A stretch of 64,000 nucleotides of DNA from Hetaerina americana (taxonomy: Eukaryota; Arthropoda; Insecta; Odonata; Calopterygidae), in contig JAKTNV010000004.1 in the NCBI GenBank assembly GCA_022747635.1, positions 19,406,969 to 19,470,968 of the forward strand, read 5' to 3'. The notes beneath the pieces are model-generated. The model did no database searches. It was not told the DNA's origin and was given only the letters and a program-made list of their open reading frames with translations. This document shows positions 12,372-24,763 of this stretch, piece by piece. Both the position numbers and the translations under genes were made by a program. Position 1 is the stretch's first letter. Every line of letters starts with the position of its first letter.

Positions 12372-12401
<30 letters not shown>
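12372..12401. repeat. TA microsatellite
   Basis: A perfect 30-nt alternating AT/TA run. It is the second such run within 200 bp, and the hammerhead-like motif lies between the two. Confidence 0.9.
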
Positions 12402-12404
<3 letters not shown>

Positions 12405-13045
12405 TTCAATTTGGAGAAATTTATGCGGATAGTTATTCTTCTGTGCATTTTTGGCACTTTGAAGTGGCAGAATAAAGGCGCGAAATTTGTCGCGACATGT
12501 CCACGTGATGCCTCAGCGAGTTAGCGAATTAGACAACAGAGGGCAGGAGCGGTGGGTGGCGATCTCTCCTGGTGGACGCCCGAAGTGTCTGCCGGTTCTT
12601 GACATTATGGCTCGCATCTCGAGAAGCGTTGGTGTTCCTTCCATTGCATCCCTGACTAGCGGCGTAATCAGAAGATCGAGGCGGGGTATATACATTAGTT
12701 TGTAGCGTAGAAATTCATTCGAAATCCAATCTTTATAGTACCTCTCGAAATGTAATGAGGGAATCTGAGTTAAAAATTGCTCGCATTCTAATTCCGTGTA
12801 ACTCAACCCACCATTTTAAATCGGACACACACAGAGACATACGTACTCTCAAAAATCAATATGATTGTTAACTGTTTTCTTCTATTTATATTTGTAATCA
12901 GGAATTTATTGAGGCAATTTATTCTTGCAATTTAAACTCGGTGAACTTTAGCTAGGTTTGTTTTAGTTTAGTTTGTTTAATACTCTACGGGCCACCCCTT
13001 GGATTTTTGCGATTATGTTCACAGAGAATTGTACTCTACAGTTAT
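12402..13045. other. No recognised gene; short frames at 12487-12806
   Basis: The segment 12487-12710 is less AT-rich than its neighbours. It carries a 97-codon minus-strand frame (12513-12806) and a 72-codon plus-strand frame over the same DNA. Neither resembles a family I know. An isolated exon cannot be excluded. Confidence 0.4.
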
Positions 13046-13049
13046 TTAA

Positions 13050-13308
13050 CCCTAGAACGGTAACGCTATTTTTTCGCCCCATTCTGGTAACGTGAGGTGA
13101 CAATTATCAAAAATTCGTTTCTTCCACCCATTTTGACTATGAGAGTCCTATGGGGGCTCATGTTTTTTTAAAAATGTAGAATCACGTGACAAATTGATTG
13201 ACGTGTATTATGGTAAAGGTCCCGAGTCGCAAACGTAAGCCGTTTTCATTTGGCGCGAGATTTCAATCTCCTTTTGGGTGTTGTTTCATCCCCGTAACCG
13301 TTCTGGGG
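13050..13308. mobile_element. piggyBac-type MITE (259 bp) with TTAA duplications
   Basis: The left end CCCTAGAACGGTAACG (13050-13065) and the right end, read on the minus strand as CCCCAGAACGGTTACG (13308-13293), form 16-bp terminal inverted repeats with two mismatches. TTAA lies immediately outside at both ends (13046-13049 and 13309-13312), as expected for piggyBac insertion. The CCCTAGAA start resembles known piggyBac termini. The 259-bp interior has no open frame of note, so this is a non-autonomous element mobilised by a piggyBac transposase elsewhere. No second copy was found in this window. Confidence 0.8.
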
Positions 13309-13312
13309 TTAA

Positions 13313-15840
13313 ATTTAATAGTTTATTGTAGTTCACACTTAGCTCCTTATTTTGCGTAGCATGAGTATTTCATACCTGACTCTTTCCTCACTATTAGATA
13401 TGTAACCTTTTTTTCGAGTTTAGTTTGGCTTAATTATTTTTATGGAATACTATCAAATTCTTTGGTGAACTATCGAACAAAGCCCACTGAACGCGTTATG
13501 ATGATCGTCTATGCGCAGTCTCTTTATCATCAAATGGCATCGTGAAAAACATTACCTTGCAAAATGTTGGCTATGAAATTAGCATTTATGAATTTTTAGT
13601 TTATCTTTTGAATTATTTTGCATCGAAGACAATGGCGCTGCAGAGCTTTATACGAAATCACGCACACTGGTCTTAAGTCAAATCACTCCTACGTGGAGAA
13701 CCACACGATGAGAAAATCGTTGGATGTGACATCTCAGCGTACCAAAATATTTAGTTTGTTTAACGGCCTTGATATTCGTCATTAGAGGTCACTGGTTTCG
13801 AACCATGCTCAAACAAATTGTTTCCTCGTGGAATATCATGCATGAACACCTTGAAAACAATTGTTGATCTTCAGGACCTTGATAATGAAAAGATGCGCTG
13901 TGAACTAATGCTTTGAAGGGTGCAGAGTTTAGAAGCCACGAAGAAAAGTGGAAGAATGATTGCCGATAAAAAATTATATGACGTCATGGTGGTAAATGAA
14001 CGTGGGAATGGTTTCGTTGAAAACTGGTGATTTTAATTCTCTGAAAGAATTTCGCAGTAGTGGATTCTCGACCTTAAATTCAGCTCATTTCCTACAGTAA
14101 AAAGCGTACAGAAATCATTTCAACGTCACCTGTTTGGCGGCTTTCATTTTCTCCATCTACCGGCTATACTCTCCTCAAGCATTACCTACGATATGATCAG
14201 TTTCAGGTTTATGTTCATATTTTATGGTGATTTGTCGAAAGCTCAGTGGCGTACTGTAACCCTACTAATGAGGAGATGATTTTCCCAGGATTTATTTCTT
14301 ATCGCTTTTATTATTCATTAAAATTATTATGTCATTTATCATTTATGTATACATTAGTCCAGAGTAGTTGCAATTTTGCTTTAAATGCGGGCACTAACGT
14401 ATCAATAAGATAATTATTAGATGTCACGCACCATCACGTATTAACCCAACGCGTTGAGTTCTGGGCCAAGGTTCCATTTCAGCTTAAGTCTCTGGGCACC
14501 CACAGCTTCAAACAAACTGTACAATTTTTCGGGCCATGGATCGTATTCCATACTGCAGGTGGATCATATAAATGCACTGGGTTTGTTTCAGTGATCCCCA
14601 ACCTCACTTATCACCCATCGTTCGGGCTGATTTCTGTGATGGGGTGGTAATAGGTCACTTACTGTACTTTTAGCTTACGTGTACGGTACATAATAGGATT
14701 GAACTAATGGACCTCGTGCTGAGATAATCCATGAATTAATCCATTAATCAATGATAATCCATTAATCTCTCCTCACGTTAGTGGGGTAATCGAATGCTAA
14801 ACATTTTTTGTTGTACTCAATTCTTAAATTTGAGGGCAGAAAAAATGAATGGAGGCAATATTGTCAAATTTTTGGATATTGATGGCTGGAAAAGTCAAAA
14901 GAAGTACATTTGGCGCGTTAGTAGAAACGGGCGGAAAGGTATTTCAATCGATAACTAGTAATTTTGTCCGCTAACGATGTGATTGGTTTTACATGTGCGG
15001 AAACCGTAAGAAAGCCACGAAGCATAAACAATCCAGTGCGGTATTAAAGAATGCTTTTCATTTTAAGATTAGTGACAGCAATAACATTTTAAAACCAAAC
15101 CGGTTGGATACTATGTAATTAGGCAGCTAATAAAATGTTATTGGTCCTGAAATTATATTTTTTAACTTTTACTACTTTTCACATGAAGCCTTCGCCGTTA
15201 TTTTCATTCCGTCACATATAAAGCGAAATAATTAATCGATATGTTATTCAATAACGTCACGACGCTTTGTTAGTTATGTGTTGTGTTACGAATAAATATG
15301 ATTGATCTCATAATGTATTCGGTTCCATTTTACTAGAGGAGTACTAATGCTGAGCATTACATAATGATGCATTCTTTTTCGGCTTTGCAGCAGATGTTAT
15401 TGCAAATATTGACCGACCCAGCTAAATAAAAGTTCAACCTAAATCAATAGCTATATGTTCATTGCGGGTGTAAAATCCATTAAATATCTAAATTTACTAT
15501 CCAGCGTGTAAATCGGGGAAACGAAGAATAGGAAAAACGGTAATCATGGTGTTTTTTCGTTCATGAGGAATTTCTCCAGAAAGAAGTCACATGGACTGTT
15601 GTTAAAATAACTTTTTCATGTGAAATTCCTCGTATAAATGCTACATTTTTCTGCGGGAAATTGTTATTGGTGGCTCTTCTTCTCTCAAGTACTATCTCGA
15701 CTCTAAATTTCGCAACCTGTAAGGCTCGGTACGAGTCGAGGTCCACTGTCATATGTCAAAGCAATGCCGTCCGTGTTTATGACTTTGGTTTTTTTTGTAT
15801 TATCCTGGCATGGATGCTTGATTGATTTTGAGAAAAATTG
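13313..15840. other. No gene seen
   Basis: AT-rich. The only frame near threshold is a 63-codon minus-strand one at 15561-15752, unrecognised. A lone CAGTGGCGTA at about 14244 resembles an end of a hAT transposon, but no partner end was found. Confidence 0.5.
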
Positions 15841-16260
15841 GCGGCGTCACATTCGGCGTTTTTTTCGCGCGTGGGGGAGGTAAGTCCACTCCGCGGGCGG
15901 GAGTCGGTCGACTGACTCGAATTATTAAATCTAAACCTGGCGCATGGAAAGTTGTCTGGCGTGGGACTGAAACCGGATGCCTATCGTGACGACGGACGAA
16001 GATGAAAGTGACGGGACAAGCTGCGCGAGGGATCCGCCGCCGCCGTCGTCGGCATCCAGGCAGCGGACGGGCGCCTCGCGGAGAAGGGAGACTCGGTCCT
16101 CGGAGAGTCGCCTGCGTTAAGACGAGCGGGTTTTTACGAGTGTATCACGCGCCCGCGGACGTTCATTTCGAGGTCCGTCTGGTTGAGCGCGTGTGAAGGG
16201 GTGCCCGCACTCGCTCGCCACTGGTTCACCCGCTTCGATCCCCCGTCGAGACCTCTAACA
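15841..16260. other. CpG-rich island, candidate promoter or 5' exon
   Basis: GC content and CG dinucleotides rise sharply, with CCGCCGCCGCCG-type runs around 16033 and CGCGCCCGCGG near 16149. A 64-codon plus-strand frame (16002-16196) spans it but is Arg/Gly-rich and unrecognised. Sharp edges with AT-rich flanks suggest a regulatory or transcription-start region of an unidentified gene. No core promoter element can be assigned. Confidence 0.35.
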
Positions 16261-16955
16261 CGAAAATTGTATTGCTTTCGAAAGTAGGGATTAATGGGGA
16301 AGGTTATCTCTGAAATCGTGACCGGGTAATTTTCACTTTGCCGTGGATGGGAAGTGTCTTGATTTATATTTAGTGTGTGATCGAAGGAAGCCTTTCAAAT
16401 GAATTTTCGTACGATTTTCTCGCTCTGCTGGCTTGCATTTATCATTTTGCGCTCGTTGATCGCATCAATAAATCAGAAAGTAGGTCTTAGTTTCTGGCGC
16501 TGACTAAAATTGGAATGTTTTCCATCTTCTGACTTCCGTTTCCATACAGGATGTATGCAGATAATGACGGAATGTAAAACGTATTTGAAGTGTTTACAGT
16601 TTAATAAATCTGACCTTAAGATTCCCTTTCTTGTGAATTTCCTTCCTCTTTCTCCTGTATGCACCAATTTAAGGGAATAGCAAATAAAATTGTGATTTCG
16701 TCTCTCAAAATCGCTAATGCTGCTACTGCACCAGAATGATGCGTATAGAAAATCAGGCTATTGCAGTCGCCATTTTCATAAAATTTTCCTTTTACTATTC
16801 TTCTTTTTGTTGTTAACATAGATGTAATTTTAATATTCATTAGTTCACCGTTCAAGGTGCGTTTTGAAACTATAGATACTATGCACTCATACATTTCTTT
16901 GCCTCATCTAATTAGAGAAAACCTGACACTTCTTACTAAAATAAGCTGTTTTTCA
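16261..16955. other. No gene seen
   Basis: Short overlapping minus-strand frames at 16473-16894 (64 and 92 codons) have no recognisable domain. Otherwise nothing is visible. Confidence 0.45.
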
Positions 16956-16959
16956 TTTT

Positions 16960-18850
16960 CTCATTAACTATATCTCCCCATAATTCCGTCAAATATCCTT
17001 CTGCTGCATCCCTTCCTTGTTTGCTTAACGTTCTCTCTTATGTATCACAGTCTTCAACATCTCGTTGCAAATCAAAATGATCTGCAGCCATTTTTCCGGC
17101 TCTCTTTGGATTTTTCTCAACGAGCATCTCACCTCCCCCACCTTTTCTTGCACTTCCTTGCTTGTTTTCCTCTCTGTCCATTTTACCTTTTCCACCCTTC
17201 TTCGTGCCTACATTTCATAAACCTCCAATCCACGCCTATCATTCTGCTTCAATGACGATCTTTCCGCGTCGTGCAAAACCAATCTATGCCAAAATTTGGA
17301 CGAGAATTCTTAACATCCTTACACTACATCTCTATCCTAAATTCCCTCCTTCTTGTGAAATTTTCTTTGCCCAATGGAATTATTCTCCTTATGTCCCTAC
17401 ATTTTTGACTAATTTTGTCCAGAACACTTCCGAAATAGTTAAACTTCCATCTGCTCATTTGCCCTCCTATTATAAGTTTTAATTTTGCCTTTCTCTTTCT
17501 CGAATACCGAATAACGTTTGTTTTATTTGCGTATTCCCCTGACTTTTCAATGTGCTCAGCAATACTTGAAACTCCTTGGCTGGCTGGCAAACTAAATCTT
17601 GGTCGTCCGTATTTCTAACCAATTTTATGAATTCCACACTGACTTTCATTCCCATCTCCAGTTTTTCCCATGTCTCTTTAACCATTTCCTCCACCGAAAC
17701 CTTGAGCAGCACATGAGATATGGACACACCTGTCTTACTCATCTTCCTAACACAGCCAATCCGAACTCTTCATCCGCCACTGGCACCTGAGCATTCTGAA
17801 ACATGTTCGGGTTGCAGATATCCTTGCGGCTATGTCTCCAATCTATTCTTATTTTCCGCCATGCCTCTATTGATTCGATCAAGTCCACTTAATCGAATGC
17901 CTTCTTCAAATCTACGAAGGAAACAGATACATCCTTGTCATATTCTATGTTCCTCTCTATTATTGCGATTGTATTACGCGTGCCACTCCTATTTTTAAAT
18001 CCAAAGTGATCATCCCCTAAGTAATCATTTTTCCTTCTCTTCGTCCTTTTATTGATTATCCAATGTAGCACTGTAACTGCGTGCGAAATCAAACTTAATG
18101 CTCCACATTCCTTCCGTGTGGCTGCCATTCCGTTTTGGGACGTGAAAAAATACCGATCGGACAAAATCTTCTGGCCAAATTTCTCCCTCAGAAATGCCTA
18201 TAGAATTATACCATAAAAACCCTTCTTACTACGTTTTCTTATGCCCTTATTTAGTTTCGCGGAACGTTGCCTAGCTTCACAGCCGTAATTCATTTCAATC
18301 CCGTTAATGTCCTTTCTATCTCGCCAGCAAGCTAGCCTGGTCCGACGATATTCCCGTCTTCGTCATATTCTTTTTCAGTGTCAAAACTTAATGATCTCAT
18401 ATCCTTATCATATGGATCCTCATCTATTCTTTCCATCTCTATCAAATCTTTCCTGGTTTCTTTAGTAATTTTCCTGCTGTATATTTACTAGTGCGCATGG
18501 AATTTCACTTCTTACGTCCCTACAATGAGTTCACCTTTCTGTACAGCGCACCAATTTCACCCTTCCTTTTAAATTTTCCATATTATCGCCCCAGAGTTCT
18601 CTACTACGGTTTTTCGCCCGCCTCAGGTTGGTATAAATCCTGTGGTACTTCCTCTGCCTAATTCTGTGCCGAAATTCTTCCAGTTACTTTTATCATCTGT
18701 CTTTTCAATCATCTCATCAATAAGCCATGGTTTCCTTGTCCTTTTCGTATTAACTTCTTATAGTTTCGTTTGCGGTTTTCGATATCCCTTTCTTGATATC
18801 TTCCCGAATATTGTGACCTGTATTTTCTTGTATGTGAATTAAAAATTGAA
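16960..18850 (-). pseudogene. Degraded LINE (non-LTR retrotransposon), reverse transcriptase to 3' end
   Basis: This is a retrotransposon polyprotein that copies its own RNA into DNA at a genomic nick. Reading down the minus strand from about 18600 gives RELWGDNMENLKGRVK, then about 18420-18300 EEYDEDGN-type linker residues, then the fingers region LISHAVTVLHWIINKRTKR and LGDDHFGFKNRSGTRN (about 18100-17970). Next come FVDLKKAFD (ending near 17889), VEEMVKETWEKLEMG (about 17695) and the catalytic segment RNTDDQDLVCQ (about 17600) in place of the expected RYADDQ. The tail KAKLKLIIGG (17470) and ENVKQ..KG near 17035 complete the family's C-terminus. At least three frame changes and a mutated YADD box show it is dead. 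The C-terminus suggests an RTE-like clade, but this is inference. Confidence 0.8.
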
Positions 18851-21175
18851 CCATCTTTTTCCCTGCTTTGTTTTATCCGTAACGATCAAATAAGGCTTTT
18901 AACCGTCCCCTCTGTAGTTGTTTAGTTTTATAGGAAGGTCGTGTGATCATGTAGCTTTTATGTGGCACAAAAATTTAAATTTTGGTCTGCCAGCGGTTTA
19001 TACATAATTTTGTTTAAACCTAGGCGTGTGTACAATTATTTTGTCTGCATTCCCAAGCGATTCCTACTCCCGTTAATCTCTTTTCATTATCTAGCTTATG
19101 ACGCCTCCTGCCAAGTGCACCGTACCTTGGCTTTTAGTGCAGACATGTAGGTTGAGCAAAAGTGGAATGTAAGGCATTCGAAATGCAGTATAAACCTCTG
19201 TAAGTGTTAGCGTACAGAGTTACTGAAGTTTCTCGCAGCTAAGTGTAATGACGGCGAATGGGAGGGGGCATTGCTTCCCGAGATTGACTAAGTGCTTTTC
19301 ATTTACCCTTTCGAACTTGGGAATTCTTCTGCATGCTGTCAGAAGGGTAAACGGTAGAAATTTGGCTGATATTATGAGACTGATGATAGCAAACGTGACG
19401 CTAAAAGGAGTTCCCGGTGAACCCGAAGAATGTCTGCAGGCAATTAGTCGGAGTTGGTCTCATGTTTGAGGAATAGGAGGGGCTTGAAAGGAACGCGGAT
19501 GGGACGCAAGCAGAAAAGGTACCAGGATGGAAGTTAGCTGGGATGACGGTTTGGCCACGGCTGAGAATATGGCTCGGTGGAATGTTTTTGAACGAAAGGC
19601 GAACTTGAATCGATCGGTATTTTGTATCAGTTGAAGGAATTTAGGCTACGTTCATTTCTTTACTTTAAACTGAAATTTTGAAGTAAGATAAATCATTGTG
19701 CTTTCGTTCCATTAAGTTGAGACTTAATCACTGTACGTAATCTGAAACTTATTCACTCATAGTTGGTCGTTGATGATTGATCTTCTTAGTGCCTCGCGGG
19801 GTAATAGTGGAGTATGTTGTGTCCATCATCACTTCGTTGTCATGTGCCCGTCATACTTCCCTAAATGAATAGTAATTTTTTTTTCATTCATTACCAATGG
19901 AAATCGCTGTTCTGTGCGTGTATAGCGAAACATTACCGCGTGTGCTGAAAGTGCTAGTACCACCTCCCAGAGTGGCAAGTGACTGTTTCCGTTGAGCAAA
20001 ACGTCAAGAAGTTGAAAGCACCTAAGTTTACATAAGAAAAGAGAATTCGGTGCATTCACTTCGAGGTTTAAGCAAACTCTCTTGACTACGTATAACAGAG
20101 AGTGACTTTCTCAGAATTGAATTTATTGAACTGAACAGGCATTACATGTATTAGCATTTCTTTCTATTTGATCAAGAAAAAGTTGAACACATTAGATTTT
20201 TTTATGATGGAGCTCTGGTAATTTTAAGACAAAATTTATTCACTATATATATTCAATATATTTCATGACTATATTTGTGCCTTCGTCGTACTCCGTGACT
20301 TGCCTTTGGGAGTGTGGGAGGGGACGTGCGAATGGCAGCCTTCATTAAATAATTACGTGTAACTTTGTTGCGTTCGTACATGGAAGGGCAGATGGTAATA
20401 AGAGTGTACAATTACAGTCATTAACAGGGGTGCTTAACCTTGGCTTAACCGTAATCGCGACTTGTGCGAAGGAAGTAAGGATATTTTTGTCTCTCGGTGA
20501 TGAAGTCTTCTTCTCTTATTTTATCCGGTGTGTATAATCTGCCGAAATAATTGGAGGTCCTAATAATTTCCTCGTCGTTCTGAAGTAAACGTGCGGTAAT
20601 TCTCTATTGCTCCCACCCGATCTATTCATTTCTACGGGGATTCACAATCCTGGTTTCTCCAACAACCCTTTCTGCGCATGTATGCGCATGTATAATTTTT
20701 CACAGATTTAGTGGAAATAAAATCACTAAAATAAAACAGTAATCTCTTCTTGGATCTCTGATCCTTTCCACTTATTCCAAATGTGGTGTAACCTAGGCGG
20801 ATCCACATATTCTTCTAATGTGTGTGCCTCAGGAATGACTGGAGGGAGGAGAAAGTACTGTGTACTTGACTTCTTCCAATTTGCGTAATGCAATCCTATC
20901 TAATTTATAGGTAATTCCTTGTTTTCATTTATTTCTCCCTAAATTTCATTGTGGAACATCTGTTATTATATTTATTGCCGGAGTTAATACGCGAATCCAA
21001 AATGTTGCCTTAATCAAGTAAGCGTAGCCCTTCAGCAGCTGGAGAATTCATCATTCTAACAGCCATCATTCAATAGAGGTAGTTTACGTATTTAACGTTT
21101 TGAACCGTCCCTAATAGTTGTAATATTTTGAATTTCTTGTGGATTTTATTTTTTCCCGTAATTATTTTATTCTCC
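18851..21175. other. No gene seen
   Basis: Several 60-76-codon frames (for example 19248-19469 plus and 19829-20059 minus) are unrecognised. No repeats or element ends were found. Confidence 0.45.
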
Positions 21176-21179
21176 CAAA

Positions 21180-21290
21180 AGAGTCATTCTTTGTTCTCCT
21201 CATTGCCTCTTCATGCTTTCTTCCTGCTCAATGCCGTCCAAAGTGTCTATTCTCTTTTCTCATCTTCCCCGCTTGCCTAACATTCTCGTT
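21180..21290 (-). mobile_element. LINE 3' end fragment
   Basis: On the minus strand, ENVRQAGKMRKENRHFG is read from about 21285 and corresponds to the GRMLGKRGRGRKRIDTLDG closing segment of the LINE family. The bases GAGAATGTTAGGCAA are identical to those at 37204-37218 in another copy. About 110 bp of C-terminal tail remains. Confidence 0.5.
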
Positions 21291-23065
21291 TATCATAATA
21301 GCCATATCCGAATGATGTGGCTAATCACGCAATATCATTGATTTTAAAAATACTTACCCTCCTGACCTCATCCGACCTTCACTAACATGTTAGAAATATC
21401 TGTGGAGTAACTTTAAAGAAAGTAATCGAATACCGGACAAATATTTAGATGAAAATTTGACAGATTTTGTTTCGCGTTGGTTAAGCCTCACCTTGGATAG
21501 ACATATAGAGTTTGGGGGACTTTTCAGAAGGATTAAATTCGGAATCAAACATTCGGGTACTAAGTTAATCTGCCCGTTTCGTAAAGAATCATGATGAGCG
21601 AAAAGAAAGTGACATTTTTATTGAAGGGGGTGGTTGGGAGACTTTGGAAACATCAAGATTCCAGGCGGTTAAACGTTTTTAGTGAAGGAAAAATATTAAA
21701 GTTGAATGGAGACGCAGTCATAATAATCCTAGCGCCACATGACATCAGTAGACGCGACCACTGCCATAAATAAGGGAACTTGGCCATAGAATCGATCGGA
21801 AGCATTTTTTATCTGCTCAATTCAAGACTGCAGCAATGGGAAACGACATTTATGACAAATCAATCAATAATTACTCTAATAGATGATGAAATAACGGCTA
21901 GTTGTGGCGGTTTTTAGGGTGAGATGTAGTTTTAGATGTTAATGATAAGGCATAAAATCTTGACACTGCCTGAGCATTATCTTCATATAAATTCACCTGT
22001 TTGTATTTGGGTGGAGACTACGTAGGTTTAAGCTTCTGGTAATGGCTGAAGGATCCTCACTTTAAATGGCCTTCTACCCCGGCGGACAAGCACAAGCCCT
22101 GCAATTATTCCTTAATATTTGGGCTTGGGTATTCTGGGAAGTTGAGGGCTGGCATCATAGACTGCATAGGAGGGAAGTTAGAGGGAAGAGAACTGGTCCT
22201 CCCACCCTTAATTGGTACGTATAATACCTTTGCCTTCAGGCTCAGATTCGATGTGCTCTGACTTCGGTTCCTTTGGACTGTTGTGTCTCATGCTTGCCTT
22301 ACCCTTTATTTAATCTTAACCTAAAGTAAAAACTGTTGTGAGTCCACTTTTTAATTTCATTATTGGATTCTCTCGAATGGCAAAATATTCTTTGCTTGTC
22401 AATTACGAATTACGTGGACTATATCTGATTTTACGCTCTTGAAAGTAAAAGATTCTAAACTTGTACTAGCACTAGAAAAATTCTAAACTGCTAATTTTTT
22501 AGGGTGACATAGGTATTAGAAATATCACATATCGATTTTTGAAATTTTGTCTGAGCCTGAAAAATTTGGAAATCTATTCCTCAAACGGTAAGAGGTACGC
22601 GGACTTGAAGAGTAATTTAACGTCTTGTGGGACTTCAGATTGTGTCTTTGTAGACGGAGCTAAGAAGTATGGTAATGTTAAGTCGGTGTTCATAAAAAAT
22701 CTACACTAGACGATAGGCTGCCGACAATAATTCCGTAGACGGCAGATGTAGTTGATGGAAGCCGGAACAAGGAGATTGTTCCAGAATGAGGGAAGTTATT
22801 TTGAAATAAAAGAAGGGTGTTCTTGGCTATTTCTCTGTGAGTGTCTCTGCAGTAAATTGATAGCTACCTTGGCATAGACTCCATCCATGGTGATCCTTAA
22901 TAGAAGCTGATGTTTTCCTAAGGAAATTGCTATTCCCAGGAGGTTGAATGTGATAACCGCATTATTTGGTGGGAGGAAACGGATGGCGGCGGGAATTGGG
23001 TCCTACTTGGCAGCCAGGTATGCAAGGATTGTTGGTCCTAGGCTATCATTCTCAGTGTTTCTGCC
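21291..23065. other. No gene seen
   Basis: A 60-codon plus-strand frame (21591-21773) is unrecognised. Around 22075-22260 the sequence is less AT-rich, with no visible tRNA-like or coding structure. Confidence 0.45.
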
Positions 23066-23069
23066 CATT

Positions 23070-23460
23070 GTGAGTGGGAGTAGTTATTGGGAGGGGGAGT
23101 AGTGCCAGCAAGCGGTATGGGGGATTCGACATGTTGATGGCGATCGGCGGAAACGATCGAGAGGAGAGAGTGAGAATAGGAATGCGGGCGGCGAGGAGGG
23201 ATGTAAAGGGGAAGATGGGAGAGGAAAGGGGGAAGAGAAGGAAAAATGTATGAGCAGGTGCATGGGGGTGCGAAGGAGGGGCGGGAGGCGAAGAAGGATG
23301 GCGGGTCGGGGAGAGGACTCCGAGGGGGAGGAGGGAGACCAGTCCAGCGGCGGGACGACCTTGAAGATCAGATAGATACAAAACCACTGCAGCCAACAAC
23401 CACCGCAGCTCGGATCCCACGACTTTGCCTTGTGGGACGCCATGTTTCTGCAGTCTCTCC
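23070..23460. repeat. Purine-rich (G/A) tract
   Basis: From about 23085 to 23340 the plus strand is overwhelmingly G and A (GGGAGGGGG, GAGGAAAGGGGGAAGAG). The complementary strand therefore yields two overlapping Pro/Ser-rich frames (23052-23420 and 23084-23443). Their composition follows from the strand asymmetry and they match no protein family. Such polypurine stretches can form triplex or G-rich structures. Confidence 0.5.
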
Positions 23461-24220
23461 TACCTCGGCGTGGAAGGCTCTAGATAATTGGGACTAACTA
23501 AATGTTGTGACACGTCGTTAAATTGTATGTCGTATTGATGAACGTTTTGTGAAATTGATTATGATCTGCTTCGTAGATATTAGCCCCGATTCTGTGTCTT
23601 TCCGTCTCTTCAGTCCTTCGTATCTGTTTACTTACAAACGATACCGGAGATACGCGTTTTACCGACTCGTAATTTCGTTCGCATCTGCCTTTTAGTATAT
23701 TTTTTCTCGTCTTTGCATTTCTCTTTCCTTGCGCGCCGTAAATTAGGGTAGCAATTCACACGAAAGTAATATATTAGCCAAAATAAGTTCGCGGTTTTAC
23801 GAAGTTTTAAATCTTACCCAGAAAACCTAGTATATACCAAGGAGATGTAAAATGGTTTCGTCAAAACTTAATTTTGCTATGTTATATAGGTTTATGTTGA
23901 TAATGTGTGAGCCTATCGCATATGGGACTAAATTCTAATTTAAGTTCGATAGTCTGATCCATACGGGTGTAGTTTAATTTTGTTCATAATGGTGCTATCG
24001 GAAAAATGCATAACCCTCCAAGCGGGTTGTAGTTTTTAAAGTTGCGACATTTCGTCACGGTTCCCCATGACGTCTTACGTTCAATTCCAAATTTGCCTTT
24101 GGGTGAAGCCTGCATTCCAGTATTACCCTTCTTGTCAAAGATAACGTCTCACGATGTTAAAGTTTACGAAGTGGATTGGGTGTGTATACACATTTGTGCG
24201 TCCCTGTTTAAGCTGATCAT
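23461..24220. other. No gene seen
   Basis: Mixed AT-rich sequence. A 60-codon plus-strand frame at 24042-24224 is unrecognised. Confidence 0.45.
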
Positions 24221-24223
24221 GTA

Positions 24224-24763
24224 ATGGTCTTACAATTAAAAAGAGGTACAGTCGCGGAATGGGTGCCGTTCTTGGCTTCCTCCGCCGCCTTTGCCCTCTC
24301 TCTCTCTCTTTGCCTTTCCCCCTCTTTTTTCCTTCTTGCTGTCTCTTTTTTTCTCCCTCCCACCCTCGACGCTTTCCGTGACGTTTCGAGAGGGGCTTTG
24401 CTCCGAACGCGCGTGACGTCAGTAGACCTTGAAGGCTCGATCCCCGAAGGGCAATGCGGAGGCCGACGGCTGCTGCCCCTGGAGCCGCCGCCGTCGCAGC
24501 CGACCCCCGCCGCTTGCTGCTCTGTCGCGCGCGCGATGGGTAGACCCAGTGTTGCCAAGATAGGACGGGGTCTTCCTCCCATCCGACTGCGCTCCAATTT
24601 CGGTTTCAATCCTCGCCTCCCCTTCTCGTTTACTCCAAGTGTCGCTAGTAGTGTTTGCGTAATTCCAGCAAAAAAAAGTCCAGTGCAGAGGCCACAAATG
24701 GTTCATTTTTACGACGGAAGCTTGCCGTTGCGTAAGTCAATGCTATGTATCTGGTTGATTTAA
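24224..24763 (+). CDS. Unrecognised 179-codon open frame in a GC-rich island
   Basis: A plus-strand frame of 179 codons crosses a GC-rich island with dense CG dinucleotides at 24380-24560, including a GTGACGTCA (CRE-like) site at 24413-24421. The N-terminal part (about residues 15-50) translates a pyrimidine-rich CT tract into a Leu/Ser/Phe-rich hydrophobic segment, which may mimic a membrane segment. The rest is Arg/Pro/Ser-rich. Two minus-strand frames (24217-24609 and 24419-24706) overlap. I recognise no domain. It is as likely to be a promoter or non-coding first exon as a protein. Confidence 0.2.
   Translation: MVLQLKRGTVAEWVPFLASSAAFALSLSLCLSPSFFLLAVSFFLPPTLDAFRDVSRGALLRTRVTSVDLEGSIPEGQCGGRRLLPLEPPPSQPTPAACCSVARAMGRPSVAKIGRGLPPIRLRSNFGFNPRLPFSFTPSVASSVCVIPAKKSPVQRPQMVHFYDGSLPLRKSMLCIWLI

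Noticed and set aside
12162..12457. Frames with Ile-Tyr repeats on both strands
   Set aside because: These are translations of the TA microsatellites, not proteins.
14239..14260. CAGTGGCGTA, resembling the terminus of a hAT transposon
   Set aside because: No reverse-complement partner end or 8-bp duplication was found within several kb, so a single 10-bp match is not evidence.
17040..17998. Plus-strand frames of 71 to 106 codons
   Set aside because: They are antisense to the degraded LINE on the minus strand.
23052..23443. Overlapping minus-strand frames of 122 and 119 codons rich in Pro and Ser
   Set aside because: They are the antisense of a polypurine tract, which removes stop codons; the composition is explained by strand asymmetry.
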